Shown here piece by piece: positions 35,817 to 43,681 of a stretch of DNA of 64,000 bases; the first letter of the stretch is position 1; each line of letters starts with the position of its first letter. This stretch comes from an uncultured Bacteroidia bacterium. GTDB taxonomy: Bacteria > Bacteroidota > Bacteroidia > Bacteroidales > UBA932. The DNA lies in assembly GCA_902785785.1 (NCBI GenBank), contig CADAAA010000005.1, forward strand, positions 62,001 through 126,000, given 5' to 3'. The notes under the pieces were generated by a model that saw only the letters and a list, made by a program, of their open reading frames with translations, did no database searches and was not told the DNA's origin. A program made the position numbers and the translations under genes.

Positions 35817-38294
35817 TCAGATGATGATTTCGATCTGTGCGGTCTCGTTGGCCTTGAACGTGTACTGGACATGGTCGCCGTCCTTGGGCAGTTCCTTGCC
35901 ATTCACAAGGATGCGGCAGCCTTCCCGGCGGTTGCGAAGCGTCAGGGTCTGGGCCTGATTGGAGGTGATGGAGGCACGTATGCCCTTCTCGTCCCAGTCC
36001 ATATGATTGAGCTTGGCAAAGGTGTACAGCCAGACGCCGTCAATGGCACCGTGCATCAAGTTGTCGGGCATCGTAGGCAGGAATTCCACCGTACCGGGCT
36101 CGCTGAAGACGCACATCTCCACCAGGAACGCCGGGACAGCGCCTGTCAGATCCGGGAACACGCCCCTGTAAGGGAAGTGGCTGGTCTGCAGCGTGCGGCG
36201 GACAAAGCCGTGATTGAGCAGCTGGCTCAAGTTCTGCTCGGCTTCTTCCATATCCTTCAGGCGGATGGCCGTAAAGGCGCGGTGGATGATGCCATGGGCG
36301 GAGTCGTCCTGCTGGGCGCGCTTGCGGTTGGAGATTATGATGGCTTCCGTCAGCGCGGGATCCTTTTCGGGAGTGACCGCGCGGCCGGGCCATACGTCAT
36401 AATGGTGGGACACGTGGCGGTGGTTGTAGTTCTCCTCGATAGTCGGCCAGGCCCATTCCTTGAGGCCGCCGTCCAGATCCAGGAGATAGGTCGGAAGGTC
36501 TGCGAGCTGGGCCTCCCAGTGGGGGATATTCTCCGCCTCGATGCCCAGGGTCTTGCAGCCATCGATCAGGTTCATCAGGACCTCGCGGCAGATGGCGATG
36601 TCCATGACGGAGTTGATCCTGGTAGGATTGATGTTTCTGCTGGTGACCGTCTCATAACCGGGATTCGGGGTAGGGTTCTCCGGAGAGAAGGAAGGATAGA
36701 AGATGACCTTGCCGTCCGGACCACGGTCGCATGCGTAATCCTCGAAGAACAGGGCAATTTCCTTGTATCCCGGAATCACGCGGGTCCGCAGGAATTCCTT
36801 GTCTCCCGTAACGAGGTAGTAGCCCCACAATTCGTTGAAGATCCAACCAAGGCAGCCCGTCCAGGCGTAATGCGGATAGGTGCGGGAGAAATGATAGTAC
36901 AGGCCGGAATCAGGGTCGCAGTGGACGCTGGCCAGCATGCCGCGGGCGCCGTAGAGCAGTCTCGCGTTGGTGCGGAAGTCATCGAACTTTGTCTCGTAAT
37001 ACTTGAAATACACGTCCATCTCATCGAAAAGGCCCGTGTTGTTTCCCGCGCAGACCTGCAGGTTGGTGTTGATGTTGTGCTGGCCCGTAAAAGGAGGAAT
37101 AGTCTTGCCAGTCTCGTAGATCTGGAAGAAGCGGCCCATGTCATAGAGTTTCTCCAGCAGGGCGGGATCCAGCTCGTTCTTGCTGTGCGCGCGGGTGAGC
37201 AGTTCCTCGCCGGAAAGCAGCAAGTCCTGGTCGGGGCACAGATGGATCCGGGAACGGTCCATACGCTCGCCGATATACTTTTCGTTACCCTTGAGCATCT
37301 TGTCGAAATCGACCTTCATGGCCATCAGTCCGTCACGGACGGGCTTGGCGCATTCAAAGGTGAAGTCGCTTTCGAACCTCTCGATCTTGGAGACGACCAT
37401 AAGGCCGTCCGCGCCGGAAATGTGCATGCCATTATCGGTCTTTTTCATGGTGCCGCCTTGTGGCAGGAAGCGGATGACCACGACGTAGCCCTTCTGGCCA
37501 AACTCCGGATTGTACGCGCAGGCCAGTGTGATCAGGCCGTCCTCGATTTTCAAATCGTGGCTGCTGCCGGCAGACAGTCTGGGCAGCCGCATCTCCACGT
37601 CAAGGTCCAGCTGTCCCTTGGGTGCGGTGAAGCGGTTCACGGTGACCTCCCCGTCATAGGCGCAGAAACTCTCGTTCCTGAAAGAACCGCGCGCATCAGT
37701 CCACATGGAAGTGATCATTCCGTTCTGCATGTCCAGGAAACGCAGATAGTCACGGGTATTTGGCTGCTCCGGCCTGCGGAAGTTGAGAGTGAAGGCTTGG
37801 TGCCTGCTCGGCCCGCCGACGGGGTACAGGATCCTGTTGTCGAAATTCATGTACTTTTCAAATCCGGCCTTCTTCTGGGCCTCGTCCACCAGGGCGTTCG
37901 CCTCGTCCGCCTTGCCCTCCAGCAGCAGCTGGCGGATGCGGGGCATGTATACGCTCAGGTCTGGAGGCAGAGGAGTCTCCGCCCATTGCGGCTGATAGAG
38001 CAACTCATGGGTATAGTTCATCACCTCGTTATAAGGCTGCCCGGAAGCCTGGAGGCGCAGGACACCGCTGCCGGTGATGAAATAGTCCGCAGACTCTTCA
38101 GCGGGGGCAATGGAGCAGATATTGTGTTTAGGCAGGATGGTGGAACGCTTCTCCACCGGAATGTATGGGATGCTATACTCAAGCTTTTTGGTATCAATCT
38201 TGGCATAACTCCCTGGGGTCTGAAGAAAGCCCTTAGCGCCGGTGGTCCCCACCGCGAGGCACAGAAATGCGAATAATGCAATAAACTTTTTCAT
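35817..38294 (-). CDS. Secreted GH95-family alpha-fucosidase/galactosidase-type hydrolase
   Basis: The protein has 825 residues and a signal peptide (MKKFIALFAFLCLAVGTTGA). The plan fits GH95: an N-terminal beta-domain to about residue 300, an (alpha/alpha)6 barrel and a C-terminal beta domain. Family-like motifs are PPFTGQHNINTNLQVCAGNN, corresponding to the conserved HTNINLQ region that holds catalytic Asn, DLDGGLKEW with the expected acid Glu, and YNHRHVSHHYDVWPGR. The usual N-terminal PIGNGRLGA motif is not evident, so the subgroup is divergent; L-fucose or L-galactose on xyloglucan or pectin are plausible targets. It is monocistronic, with its own promoter and terminator. Confidence 0.75.
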   Translation of the reverse strand: MKKFIALFAFLCLAVGTTGAKGFLQTPGSYAKIDTKKLEYSIPYIPVEKRSTILPKHNICSIAPAEESADYFITGSGVLRLQASGQPYNEVMNYTHELLYQPQWAETPLPPDLSVYMPRIRQLLLEGKADEANALVDEAQKKAGFEKYMNFDNRILYPVGGPSRHQAFTLNFRRPEQPNTRDYLRFLDMQNGMITSMWTDARGSFRNESFCAYDGEVTVNRFTAPKGQLDLDVEMRLPRLSAGSSHDLKIEDGLITLACAYNPEFGQKGYVVVIRFLPQGGTMKKTDNGMHISGADGLMVVSKIERFESDFTFECAKPVRDGLMAMKVDFDKMLKGNEKYIGERMDRSRIHLCPDQDLLLSGEELLTRAHSKNELDPALLEKLYDMGRFFQIYETGKTIPPFTGQHNINTNLQVCAGNNTGLFDEMDVYFKYYETKFDDFRTNARLLYGARGMLASVHCDPDSGLYYHFSRTYPHYAWTGCLGWIFNELWGYYLVTGDKEFLRTRVIPGYKEIALFFEDYACDRGPDGKVIFYPSFSPENPTPNPGYETVTSRNINPTRINSVMDIAICREVLMNLIDGCKTLGIEAENIPHWEAQLADLPTYLLDLDGGLKEWAWPTIEENYNHRHVSHHYDVWPGRAVTPEKDPALTEAIIISNRKRAQQDDSAHGIIHRAFTAIRLKDMEEAEQNLSQLLNHGFVRRTLQTSHFPYRGVFPDLTGAVPAFLVEMCVFSEPGTVEFLPTMPDNLMHGAIDGVWLYTFAKLNHMDWDEKGIRASITSNQAQTLTLRNRREGCRILVNGKELPKDGDHVQYTFKANETAQIEIII

Positions 38295-38313
38295 GGCTAG
38301 TAGATTAGTTATG

Positions 38314-38321
38314 TAAATATA
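38314..38321 (-). promoter_or_regulatory. Probable -7 box of the GH95 gene
   Basis: TATATTTA, one base off TAnnTTTG, 19 bases before the GH95 ATG, with a TTG about 20 bases upstream. The remaining ~100 bases up to the terminator at 38425 show nothing recognisable. Confidence 0.4.
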
Positions 38322-38424
38322 CTGATTTTATCATTATAGTCAATAGTATAATCAAGAGATTTAAGACGAAACATTCCTTCTTGAAACTATGCCTGACTGC
38401 GGGTATCTCTTTTCGCTGGATACG

Positions 38425-38460
38425 AAAAATCCCTCTCAGACTGATCTGAGAGGGATTTTT
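38425..38460. terminator. Strong intrinsic terminator after tRNA-Ala
   Basis: AAAAATCCCTCTCAGA and its exact reverse complement around CTGA make 16 pairs and give T-runs in both directions. On - it begins right after the tRNA 3' end. Confidence 0.9.
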
Positions 38461-38461
38461 G

Positions 38462-38534
38462 TGGAGCATAGGAGGGTCGAACTCCCGACCTCTAGATTGC
38501 GAACCTAGCGCTCTGCCAACTGAGCTAATGCCCC
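38462..38534 (-). tRNA. tRNA-Ala (anticodon CGC)
   Basis: A 73-base cloverleaf: acceptor GGGGCAT/ATGCTCC, D-arm GCTCAGTTGGCAGAGC, anticodon loop TTCGCAA with U33 and anticodon CGC, T-arm GGGAGTTCGACCCTCC, discriminator A. The acceptor holds a G3-U70 wobble, the alanine identity element. The terminal CCA is not encoded (the next bases are CAA). CGC reads GCG codons, which fits the high GC at third positions here. Confidence 0.93.
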
Positions 38535-38542
38535 GAATCCGG

Positions 38543-38572
38543 TTGCAAAGATACATTTATTTTTTAATTTTG
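38543..38572 (+). promoter_or_regulatory. Promoter of the GH43 gene at 38600
   Basis: TTGC at 38543, 18 bases, TAATTTTG at 38565, then 27 bases to the ATG. It fits the Bacteroidota pattern. Confidence 0.6.
38546..38553 (-). promoter_or_regulatory. -7 box of the tRNA-Ala gene
   Basis: TATCTTTG on the - strand, ending 12 bases before the tRNA 5' end. It shares a base with the -33 region of the oppositely oriented GH43 promoter, so the two promoters overlap back to back. Confidence 0.55.
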
Positions 38573-38599
38573 TGTATTAAACAATCCATTTTTCCAGCC

Positions 38600-40186
38600 A
38601 TGCGTCCATTATCTGTACCAGCGTCTTTAGCGATACTCATCGCAGCGGTTTCATGTGTCCATTCCGAGCCCAACGGGAACTCCTGGGGCGATACTGGAGA
38701 CGGCAATTACCTCAATCCTGTCCTTGCTGCCGACTATTCCGATCCCGATGCCATAAGGGTCGGAGATACATATTATATGGTCGCCTCCGACTTCCATTTC
38801 CTGGGGATGCAGGTCCTGGAGTCGAAGGACCTGGTCAACTGGAAGCTCATTTCACAGATCTACGACCGTTTCGACCTGCCTGGATGGGATGAGATGAGGC
38901 ATTATGCCGGCGGATCCTGGGCTCCGTCCATACGCTATCACGACGGTAAGTTCTGGGTGTATTTCTGTACCCCGGACGAGGGGCTTTTCATGAGTACGGC
39001 AGAAGACCCTGCGGGCCCATGGGCCCCTCTGCACTGCGTCAAGGCGGTCCCGAAATGGGAGGATCCCTGCCCGTTCTGGGATGAAGACGGGACGGCATAT
39101 CTGGGTCACAGCGTCCATGGCGCAGGTCCCATCATCCTGCACAAGATGTCGGCGGACGGGAAGCAACTGCTGGATGACGGCGTGACCATATATGAAGGTC
39201 CGGTAGCCGAGGGCACGAAGTTCCACAAGATAGGGGAGTACTACTATCTCAGTATACCTGAGGGCGGAGTAGAGTCCGGCTGGCAGACGGCATTGCGTTC
39301 CAAGGATATCTACGGCCCTTATGAGAGGAAGGTCGTCCTCGAGACTGGCTCCACTGACATCAACGGTCCCCATCAGGGCGCGATCGTAGACACTCCGAAC
39401 GGGGAGTGGTGGTTCCTGCATTTCCAATACCTGGACCCTCTCGGCAGAGTGGTCCATCTGCAGCCGATGCACTGGGAAGACGGCTGGCCCGTCATGGGAG
39501 AGGACTACGACGGTAACGGCGTAGGGGAGCCGGTCAAGGGCTGGAAGAAGCCCAAGGCAAAGAAAGCCAAAGAGGTCTTTGTCCCGGCTTCGTCGGACGA
39601 TTTCTCTGCCCCGAGCCTTGGTCTGCAATGGCAGTTCAACCACAATCCCGTGGACGGCGCATGGGCACTCGAAGACGACCGCCTGCGCCTGGATGCGCAG
39701 CCTGCGCCGTTCTTCATGTTCGCCCGCAACACCCTCACCCAGAAGGTCATGGGCTTCAATGGCTCATATACTGTCAAGATGGACTGCTCTGGCATGACCG
39801 ACGGCCAGTCCGCCGGCCTGGCCTGCATGGGCCAGACCAGCCATACGCTTGGCATCCGTCAGTCGGAAGGACAGAAGATCCTGTATCTGGAAACTTTCGG
39901 GGCACCTTCCGACACCGAATCTTTCACCGGGAAGGATGTATGGCTCAGGTTCTGTTTCGACATAAAGGCCAATTCATTCCGTTTCTCGTACAGCACGGAC
40001 GGCAGCAACTTCAAGGATTTCGGCGAGCCTTTCCCCATGCGCTTCGGCTCATGGAAAGGCGTGCGCGCCGCCCTTTACAGCTATATGCTCGCAGACATGC
40101 CGGGAACGGCAGTTATCGAGTCTGAAGCCGTGAAGGCGGCGGGCACCGCTTGGTTCGACGATTTCGTCTATTCGAGGGAGGATTAG
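38600..40186 (+). CDS. GH43-family glycoside hydrolase lipoprotein
   Basis: The protein has 528 residues from ATG 38600. A longer upstream frame runs through the tRNA and is rejected. The signal peptide MRPLSVPASLAILIAAVSC ends in a lipobox. The catalytic beta-propeller shows ADYSDPDAIRVGDTYYMVAS (expected base Asp), KWEDPCPFWDEDGTAYLGHS and VAEGTKFHKIGEYYYLSIPE (expected acid Glu region). A C-terminal beta-sandwich begins near SDDFSAPSLGLQWQF, as in GH43_12-type exo-enzymes. Likely an arabinofuranosidase or beta-xylosidase; substrate not certain. Its stop overlaps the stop of the convergent oxidoreductase gene by 4 bases. Confidence 0.85.
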   Translation: MRPLSVPASLAILIAAVSCVHSEPNGNSWGDTGDGNYLNPVLAADYSDPDAIRVGDTYYMVASDFHFLGMQVLESKDLVNWKLISQIYDRFDLPGWDEMRHYAGGSWAPSIRYHDGKFWVYFCTPDEGLFMSTAEDPAGPWAPLHCVKAVPKWEDPCPFWDEDGTAYLGHSVHGAGPIILHKMSADGKQLLDDGVTIYEGPVAEGTKFHKIGEYYYLSIPEGGVESGWQTALRSKDIYGPYERKVVLETGSTDINGPHQGAIVDTPNGEWWFLHFQYLDPLGRVVHLQPMHWEDGWPVMGEDYDGNGVGEPVKGWKKPKAKKAKEVFVPASSDDFSAPSLGLQWQFNHNPVDGAWALEDDRLRLDAQPAPFFMFARNTLTQKVMGFNGSYTVKMDCSGMTDGQSAGLACMGQTSHTLGIRQSEGQKILYLETFGAPSDTESFTGKDVWLRFCFDIKANSFRFSYSTDGSNFKDFGEPFPMRFGSWKGVRAALYSYMLADMPGTAVIESEAVKAAGTAWFDDFVYSRED

Positions 40187-41166
40187 TCCATAGGATACTT
40201 CATGCCCCATTCAGCGCGGAGCGAGTCCATCTGTTCCATGACGGAGATGGTCTCCGCGTGCGGCATGTACGGTGATTCGAGAAGACCTTTCTCCAAAGCG
40301 TCCTTGCAAGCAAGGACCTGATGCTCATACCCGGTGACCTGTCCCTTAGGAGGATAGTAAGCCTCGATGAGCTTGTAGTTTTCGTCATAGATCTTCACGG
40401 CCTCGGGGCAGTTGGTATTCTCGACCACGATATAGGCGTCATCGCAGACGATCAGTCCCTCGCGGTTGCAACGCCCGTAGGCGCTGGATATGAGGTTGGC
40501 GACCTTGCCGTCCTTGTACTGAACCGTGATGGTCTCGTACATGTCCACGCCAGTCTCTCCCATGACGACGCTGGAATCGGTCTTGGCGAAGTCGCTTCCG
40601 AAAAACATCCTCATGAAATTGATGCAGTAAACGCCGAGATCGAGCAGCGCGCCTCCGCAGAGGTCAGGGCGCAGGATTCGCTCCTTCTGCTCCATGGCAT
40701 AGCACAGGCTGGCATAGAGCATGCGCGGCTTGCCGAACCTGCCGCTGTCGAGTATCTCCTTGACCTTGAGTGAAAGAGGCATGTAGCGTGTCCAGATGGC
40801 CTCGGTGATAAAGACTCCGCGACTCTCGGCAAGCGCGATCAACTCCTTGGCTTCGCGCGCGTTGGCCGTGAAAGCCTTCTCGCAGAGAACCGGCTTTCCG
40901 GCCTCGATTGACAGCTTGGCATGCGCGAAATGATGTGAATGTGGAGTGGCTATGTATACGAGGTTCACCTCAGGGTCGGCCAGCATTTCCTCATAGCTGC
41001 CGTAAGCCTTGGGGAAGCCCCAATGGTCGGCAAATGCCTTTGCTTTGGCATAATCCCGCGAGGAAATGGCGTAGGGGATTACTTCAGGGTTCTTGAGCCC
41101 GGTGAGGGTTTCTGCCATCTTGTCGGCTATCCAGCCGGCACCGATGATTCCGAGTTTAATGGTCAT
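40183..41166 (-). CDS. Gfo/Idh/MocA-family NAD(P)-dependent oxidoreductase
   Basis: The protein has 327 residues. The Rossmann domain begins MTIKLGIIGAGWIADKMAE, with VNLVYIATPHSHHFAHAKLS and the family motif GKPVLCEKAFTANAREA containing the conserved E-K. A C-terminal alpha/beta domain follows, with DLGVYCINFMRMFFG. Members oxidise sugars, inositols or related compounds; the substrate cannot be named. It has its own -7 box and converges on the GH43 gene. Confidence 0.85.
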   Translation of the reverse strand: MTIKLGIIGAGWIADKMAETLTGLKNPEVIPYAISSRDYAKAKAFADHWGFPKAYGSYEEMLADPEVNLVYIATPHSHHFAHAKLSIEAGKPVLCEKAFTANAREAKELIALAESRGVFITEAIWTRYMPLSLKVKEILDSGRFGKPRMLYASLCYAMEQKERILRPDLCGGALLDLGVYCINFMRMFFGSDFAKTDSSVVMGETGVDMYETITVQYKDGKVANLISSAYGRCNREGLIVCDDAYIVVENTNCPEAVKIYDENYKLIEAYYPPKGQVTGYEHQVLACKDALEKGLLESPYMPHAETISVMEQMDSLRAEWGMKYPMD

Positions 41167-41206
41167 AAGTTTATCGTGTTCAGGATGATTTCTGTCTCAA
41201 CTCTTA

Positions 41207-41214
41207 CAAATGTA
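41207..41214 (-). promoter_or_regulatory. -7 box of the oxidoreductase gene
   Basis: TACATTTG on the - strand, 40 bases before the ATG at 41166. Confidence 0.5.
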
Positions 41215-41238
41215 GCAAAATATATCGGGAAATATAGC

Positions 41239-41246
41239 TAAATTTG
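41239..41246 (+). promoter_or_regulatory. -7 box of the CNNM/CBS protein gene
   Basis: TAAATTTG on +, 23 bases before the ATG at 41270. No clear -33 element was recognised. Confidence 0.5.
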
Positions 41247-41269
41247 CATCTTAGAATCAGACCATTTTT

Positions 41270-42325
41270 ATGACAGCACTACTGTTGTTCCTGTTCGGCG
41301 CGATGGCCATTTCCTTCCTCTGCTCAATATTGGAGGCAAGCCTGATGTCCACGCCGATCTCATATGTGACCATGCGTGAGGAAGAAGGCTACAAACCTGC
41401 TTCCAAGTTCAAAGTATACAAGCAGGACTCTTCGCGTCCCATAGCCGCCATCCTTTCCCTCAATACCATCGCCAATACCATCGGAGCTGCCGGTGTCGGC
41501 CAGCAGGCCAACATCCTGTTCGGATCTCGCTGGTTCGCACTCGTCAGCGTCATCGTCACCATACTTATCCTCGTTTTCTCGGAGATCATCCCCAAGACCA
41601 TAGGCGCGACACGCTGGAAGTCACTCATGGGTTTCACGACCGCGTGCATCAGCTTCCTCATCTTCATCATGTATCCCATCGTTGTCTGCATCGAATGGCT
41701 TCAGAAGCTCATCACCCCCAAGGACAACAGTGACACGACCATTTCCCGTGACGAGGTGAGCGCCATGGCCAATGTCGCTGAGGAAGAGGGAGACCTGGAG
41801 GAGGATGAGAACGCCATCATCCAGAACCTCATCAACATGGATGATGTCACCGCCGCCGATGTCATGACTCCGCGCGTGGTCGCGCATATTGCTCCGGAGA
41901 GGATGACCATCAAGACTTTCTACCGCGACAAGCGCTACCTGCACCACAGCCGTATACCCGTATTCGCCGACAATGACGAATACATCACCGGATACATCCT
42001 CCGCATGGAGGCCTTGCAGCTCATGGCGGAGGACAAGTACGACGTTACCTTGGGCGAGATCAAGCGCGAGATAGCCAGTTTCAACGAAGATACTCCTCTC
42101 GACGAGATCTGGGACGAGATGCTCCGCAAGGACGAGCAGATATCCGTCGTCATCAACGAATACGGAAGCTTCCAGGGCATCCTTACCCTCGAGGACGTCA
42201 TCGAGACGCTGCTTGGCAGCGAGATCGTGGACGAGTACGATACCGTCCGCGACATGCAGCAGCTTGCCCTCGATAAATGGAAAAAGAGACGTGATTCTTC
42301 ATCACGTCTCCCTTCCAAAGAATAA
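41270..42325 (+). CDS. CNNM-type membrane protein with CBS domains (CorC/hemolysin family)
   Basis: The protein has 351 residues. The first ~150 form a DUF21/CNNM transmembrane domain (start MTALLLFLFGAMAISFLCSI; membrane blocks around LVSVIVTILILVFSEIIPKT). A tandem CBS pair follows, beginning at the typical MDDVTAADVMTPRVVAHIAP and including ISVVINEYGSFQGILTLEDV. The C-terminal transporter-associated domain found in longer members is missing or very short. The family is linked to magnesium or cobalt efflux; direction and ion are not readable here. Confidence 0.85.
   Translation: MTALLLFLFGAMAISFLCSILEASLMSTPISYVTMREEEGYKPASKFKVYKQDSSRPIAAILSLNTIANTIGAAGVGQQANILFGSRWFALVSVIVTILILVFSEIIPKTIGATRWKSLMGFTTACISFLIFIMYPIVVCIEWLQKLITPKDNSDTTISRDEVSAMANVAEEEGDLEEDENAIIQNLINMDDVTAADVMTPRVVAHIAPERMTIKTFYRDKRYLHHSRIPVFADNDEYITGYILRMEALQLMAEDKYDVTLGEIKREIASFNEDTPLDEIWDEMLRKDEQISVVINEYGSFQGILTLEDVIETLLGSEIVDEYDTVRDMQQLALDKWKKRRDSSSRLPSKE
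42281..42310 (-). terminator. Terminator of the esterase gene inside the end of the CNNM gene
   Basis: On -, GAGACGTGAT and ATCACGTCTC (10 perfect pairs) around a 5-base loop are followed by T5. It lies within the last 15 codons of the convergent CNNM gene, so coding and terminator functions overlap. Confidence 0.7.
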
Positions 42326-42342
42326 TCTCTGTTTAGAAATCC

Positions 42343-43590
42343 CTATTTGAAGAGCTTCTGAGCCATCTGGTAGAGACACCTTCTCCAGGTGAGGAACTCG
42401 TGTGCGGTACCCTCGGAGACATAGGACATGGCATTGTAGCCGGCGGCCTTGAGGTCATTGGCGGCCTTGGTGACGCCGTCGGGATTCTCCTTGCTGCCGC
42501 AGCCCATGAAGACGAACTTCACGCCGGTGTTGGCAACCTCCTCAGGGGAGTAGGTGCCGCCGGAGAGGAGGCCGTAGTAGCCGAATACCTCGGGACGGGC
42601 GAGAGTGATGCTGTGAGTCTCCATGCCACCCATGGACAGACCGGCCATTGCACGGTGATCCTTGTCGGCGATGGTGTTGAAGTTGGCATCGATGTAAGGG
42701 ATGAGCTCCTCGACGAGAACGGTCTCAAAGCCGTTGTTCATCATCATGCCCATGCCACCTGCACGACGTTGCTGGCCACCAGCGGGAGCGCCAGGGCCGG
42801 CAGGACGCTGTCCGCCGGGAGCAGCGGCAGGGGCGCCCTGAGGACGCTGTCCACCAGGAGCGGCACCGGCAGCGGGCCTGGGACCTGCGGGCATAGCGCC
42901 GGGACGGAAGCCTTCATTGGTCATACCGTAGGTCATGACAATGATGAAAGGCTCGACCTTACCCTCGGAGATGAGGTTGTCCATGATGAGGTTGGCGTGG
43001 CCCTGGTTCCACCAGGCATACTCGTTCTCGCCCCAGCCATGCTGGAGATAGAGGACGGGATAGCGCTTGTTGTCCCTGCCATAGGTCGGAGGGGTGTAGA
43101 CGAAGGCCTTCTTGAGCATATTGGTGCTCTTGGACCAGAAGAGGACCTGCTGGACGTTTCCGTGAGGGATGTTGCGCTCCTCATAGAATGCGCGGTCGTG
43201 TGCAGGGATCTCGATACCGCTCTCCTGACGTGTGGAGCCGTAGAAGTTCTCGGTGCCGGGGTCGTTGAAGGTACCGCCGTCGATGAAGATGTGATAATAG
43301 TGGAAGCCCTCGTCCATAGGACCGGAAGTGGTGCCCCACCATGCTCCATCCTCACCCTTGGCAAGTACGGTGCCGCCCTGGCCGCCAAGGCCGAGGCTTA
43401 CGCGAACCGACTGTGCGTCAGGAGCTTCGATGCGGAAGCGGGCATAGCCCTGTGAATTGACCATAGGATACTGCTGACCAGGCTGGTTCAGCTCTGAAGG
43501 AACGAAGTCCTCCTTGATCTCGGTATTCTGTGCGAAGCCGAGGTTTGCCACCATGAAGATGGCGCTCAAAAGAATCAATGATTTCTTCAT
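42343..43590 (-). CDS. Secreted CE1-like esterase with Ala/Gly/Pro-rich insertion
   Basis: The protein has 415 residues from MKKSLILLSAIFMVANLGFA (the in-frame upstream extension to 43635 is unlikely because the signal peptide starts here). It has the same architecture as the esterases at 6733 and 7870: E-set domain (FRIEAPDAQSVRVSLG), YLQHGWGENEYAWWNQG, nucleophile elbow AGLSMGGMETHS and the final His in [15 protein letters not shown]. Between the strand ending in IVMTYGMTNEG and the helix before the nucleophile is a low-complexity stretch of about 55 residues built of Pro-Ala-Gly-Gln-Arg (units such as APGGQRP), absent from the two paralogues. It is probably a surface loop or linker. Confidence 0.83.
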   Translation of the reverse strand: MKKSLILLSAIFMVANLGFAQNTEIKEDFVPSELNQPGQQYPMVNSQGYARFRIEAPDAQSVRVSLGLGGQGGTVLAKGEDGAWWGTTSGPMDEGFHYYHIFIDGGTFNDPGTENFYGSTRQESGIEIPAHDRAFYEERNIPHGNVQQVLFWSKSTNMLKKAFVYTPPTYGRDNKRYPVLYLQHGWGENEYAWWNQGHANLIMDNLISEGKVEPFIIVMTYGMTNEGFRPGAMPAGPRPAAGAAPGGQRPQGAPAAAPGGQRPAGPGAPAGGQQRRAGGMGMMMNNGFETVLVEELIPYIDANFNTIADKDHRAMAGLSMGGMETHSITLARPEVFGYYGLLSGGTYSPEEVANTGVKFVFMGCGSKENPDGVTKAANDLKAAGYNAMSYVSEGTAHEFLTWRRCLYQMAQKLFK

Positions 43591-43622
43591 AGCGATAATA
43601 ATGTTAGTAATTATGCTTTTCC

Positions 43623-43630
43623 CAAAGATA
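43623..43630 (-). promoter_or_regulatory. -7 box of the third esterase gene
   Basis: TATCTTTG on -, 32 bases before the ATG at 43590 and about 50 bases beyond the thrC stop. Confidence 0.5.
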
Positions 43631-43681
43631 GGCATAATTAGGCAAAACTTCGCTTGAAAATCGATTCTTTTTTTTGAGGAA

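Noticed and set aside
35871-38276. 801-codon + strand open frame antisense to GH95
   Set aside because: It mirrors the GH95 gene codon for codon, has no signal or family motif, and arises because the GC-rich gene rarely produces stops on the other strand.
38459-38599. N-terminal extension of the GH43 lipoprotein gene
   Set aside because: The extension would translate through the tRNA-Ala; a signal peptide with lipobox begins at the ATG at 38600.
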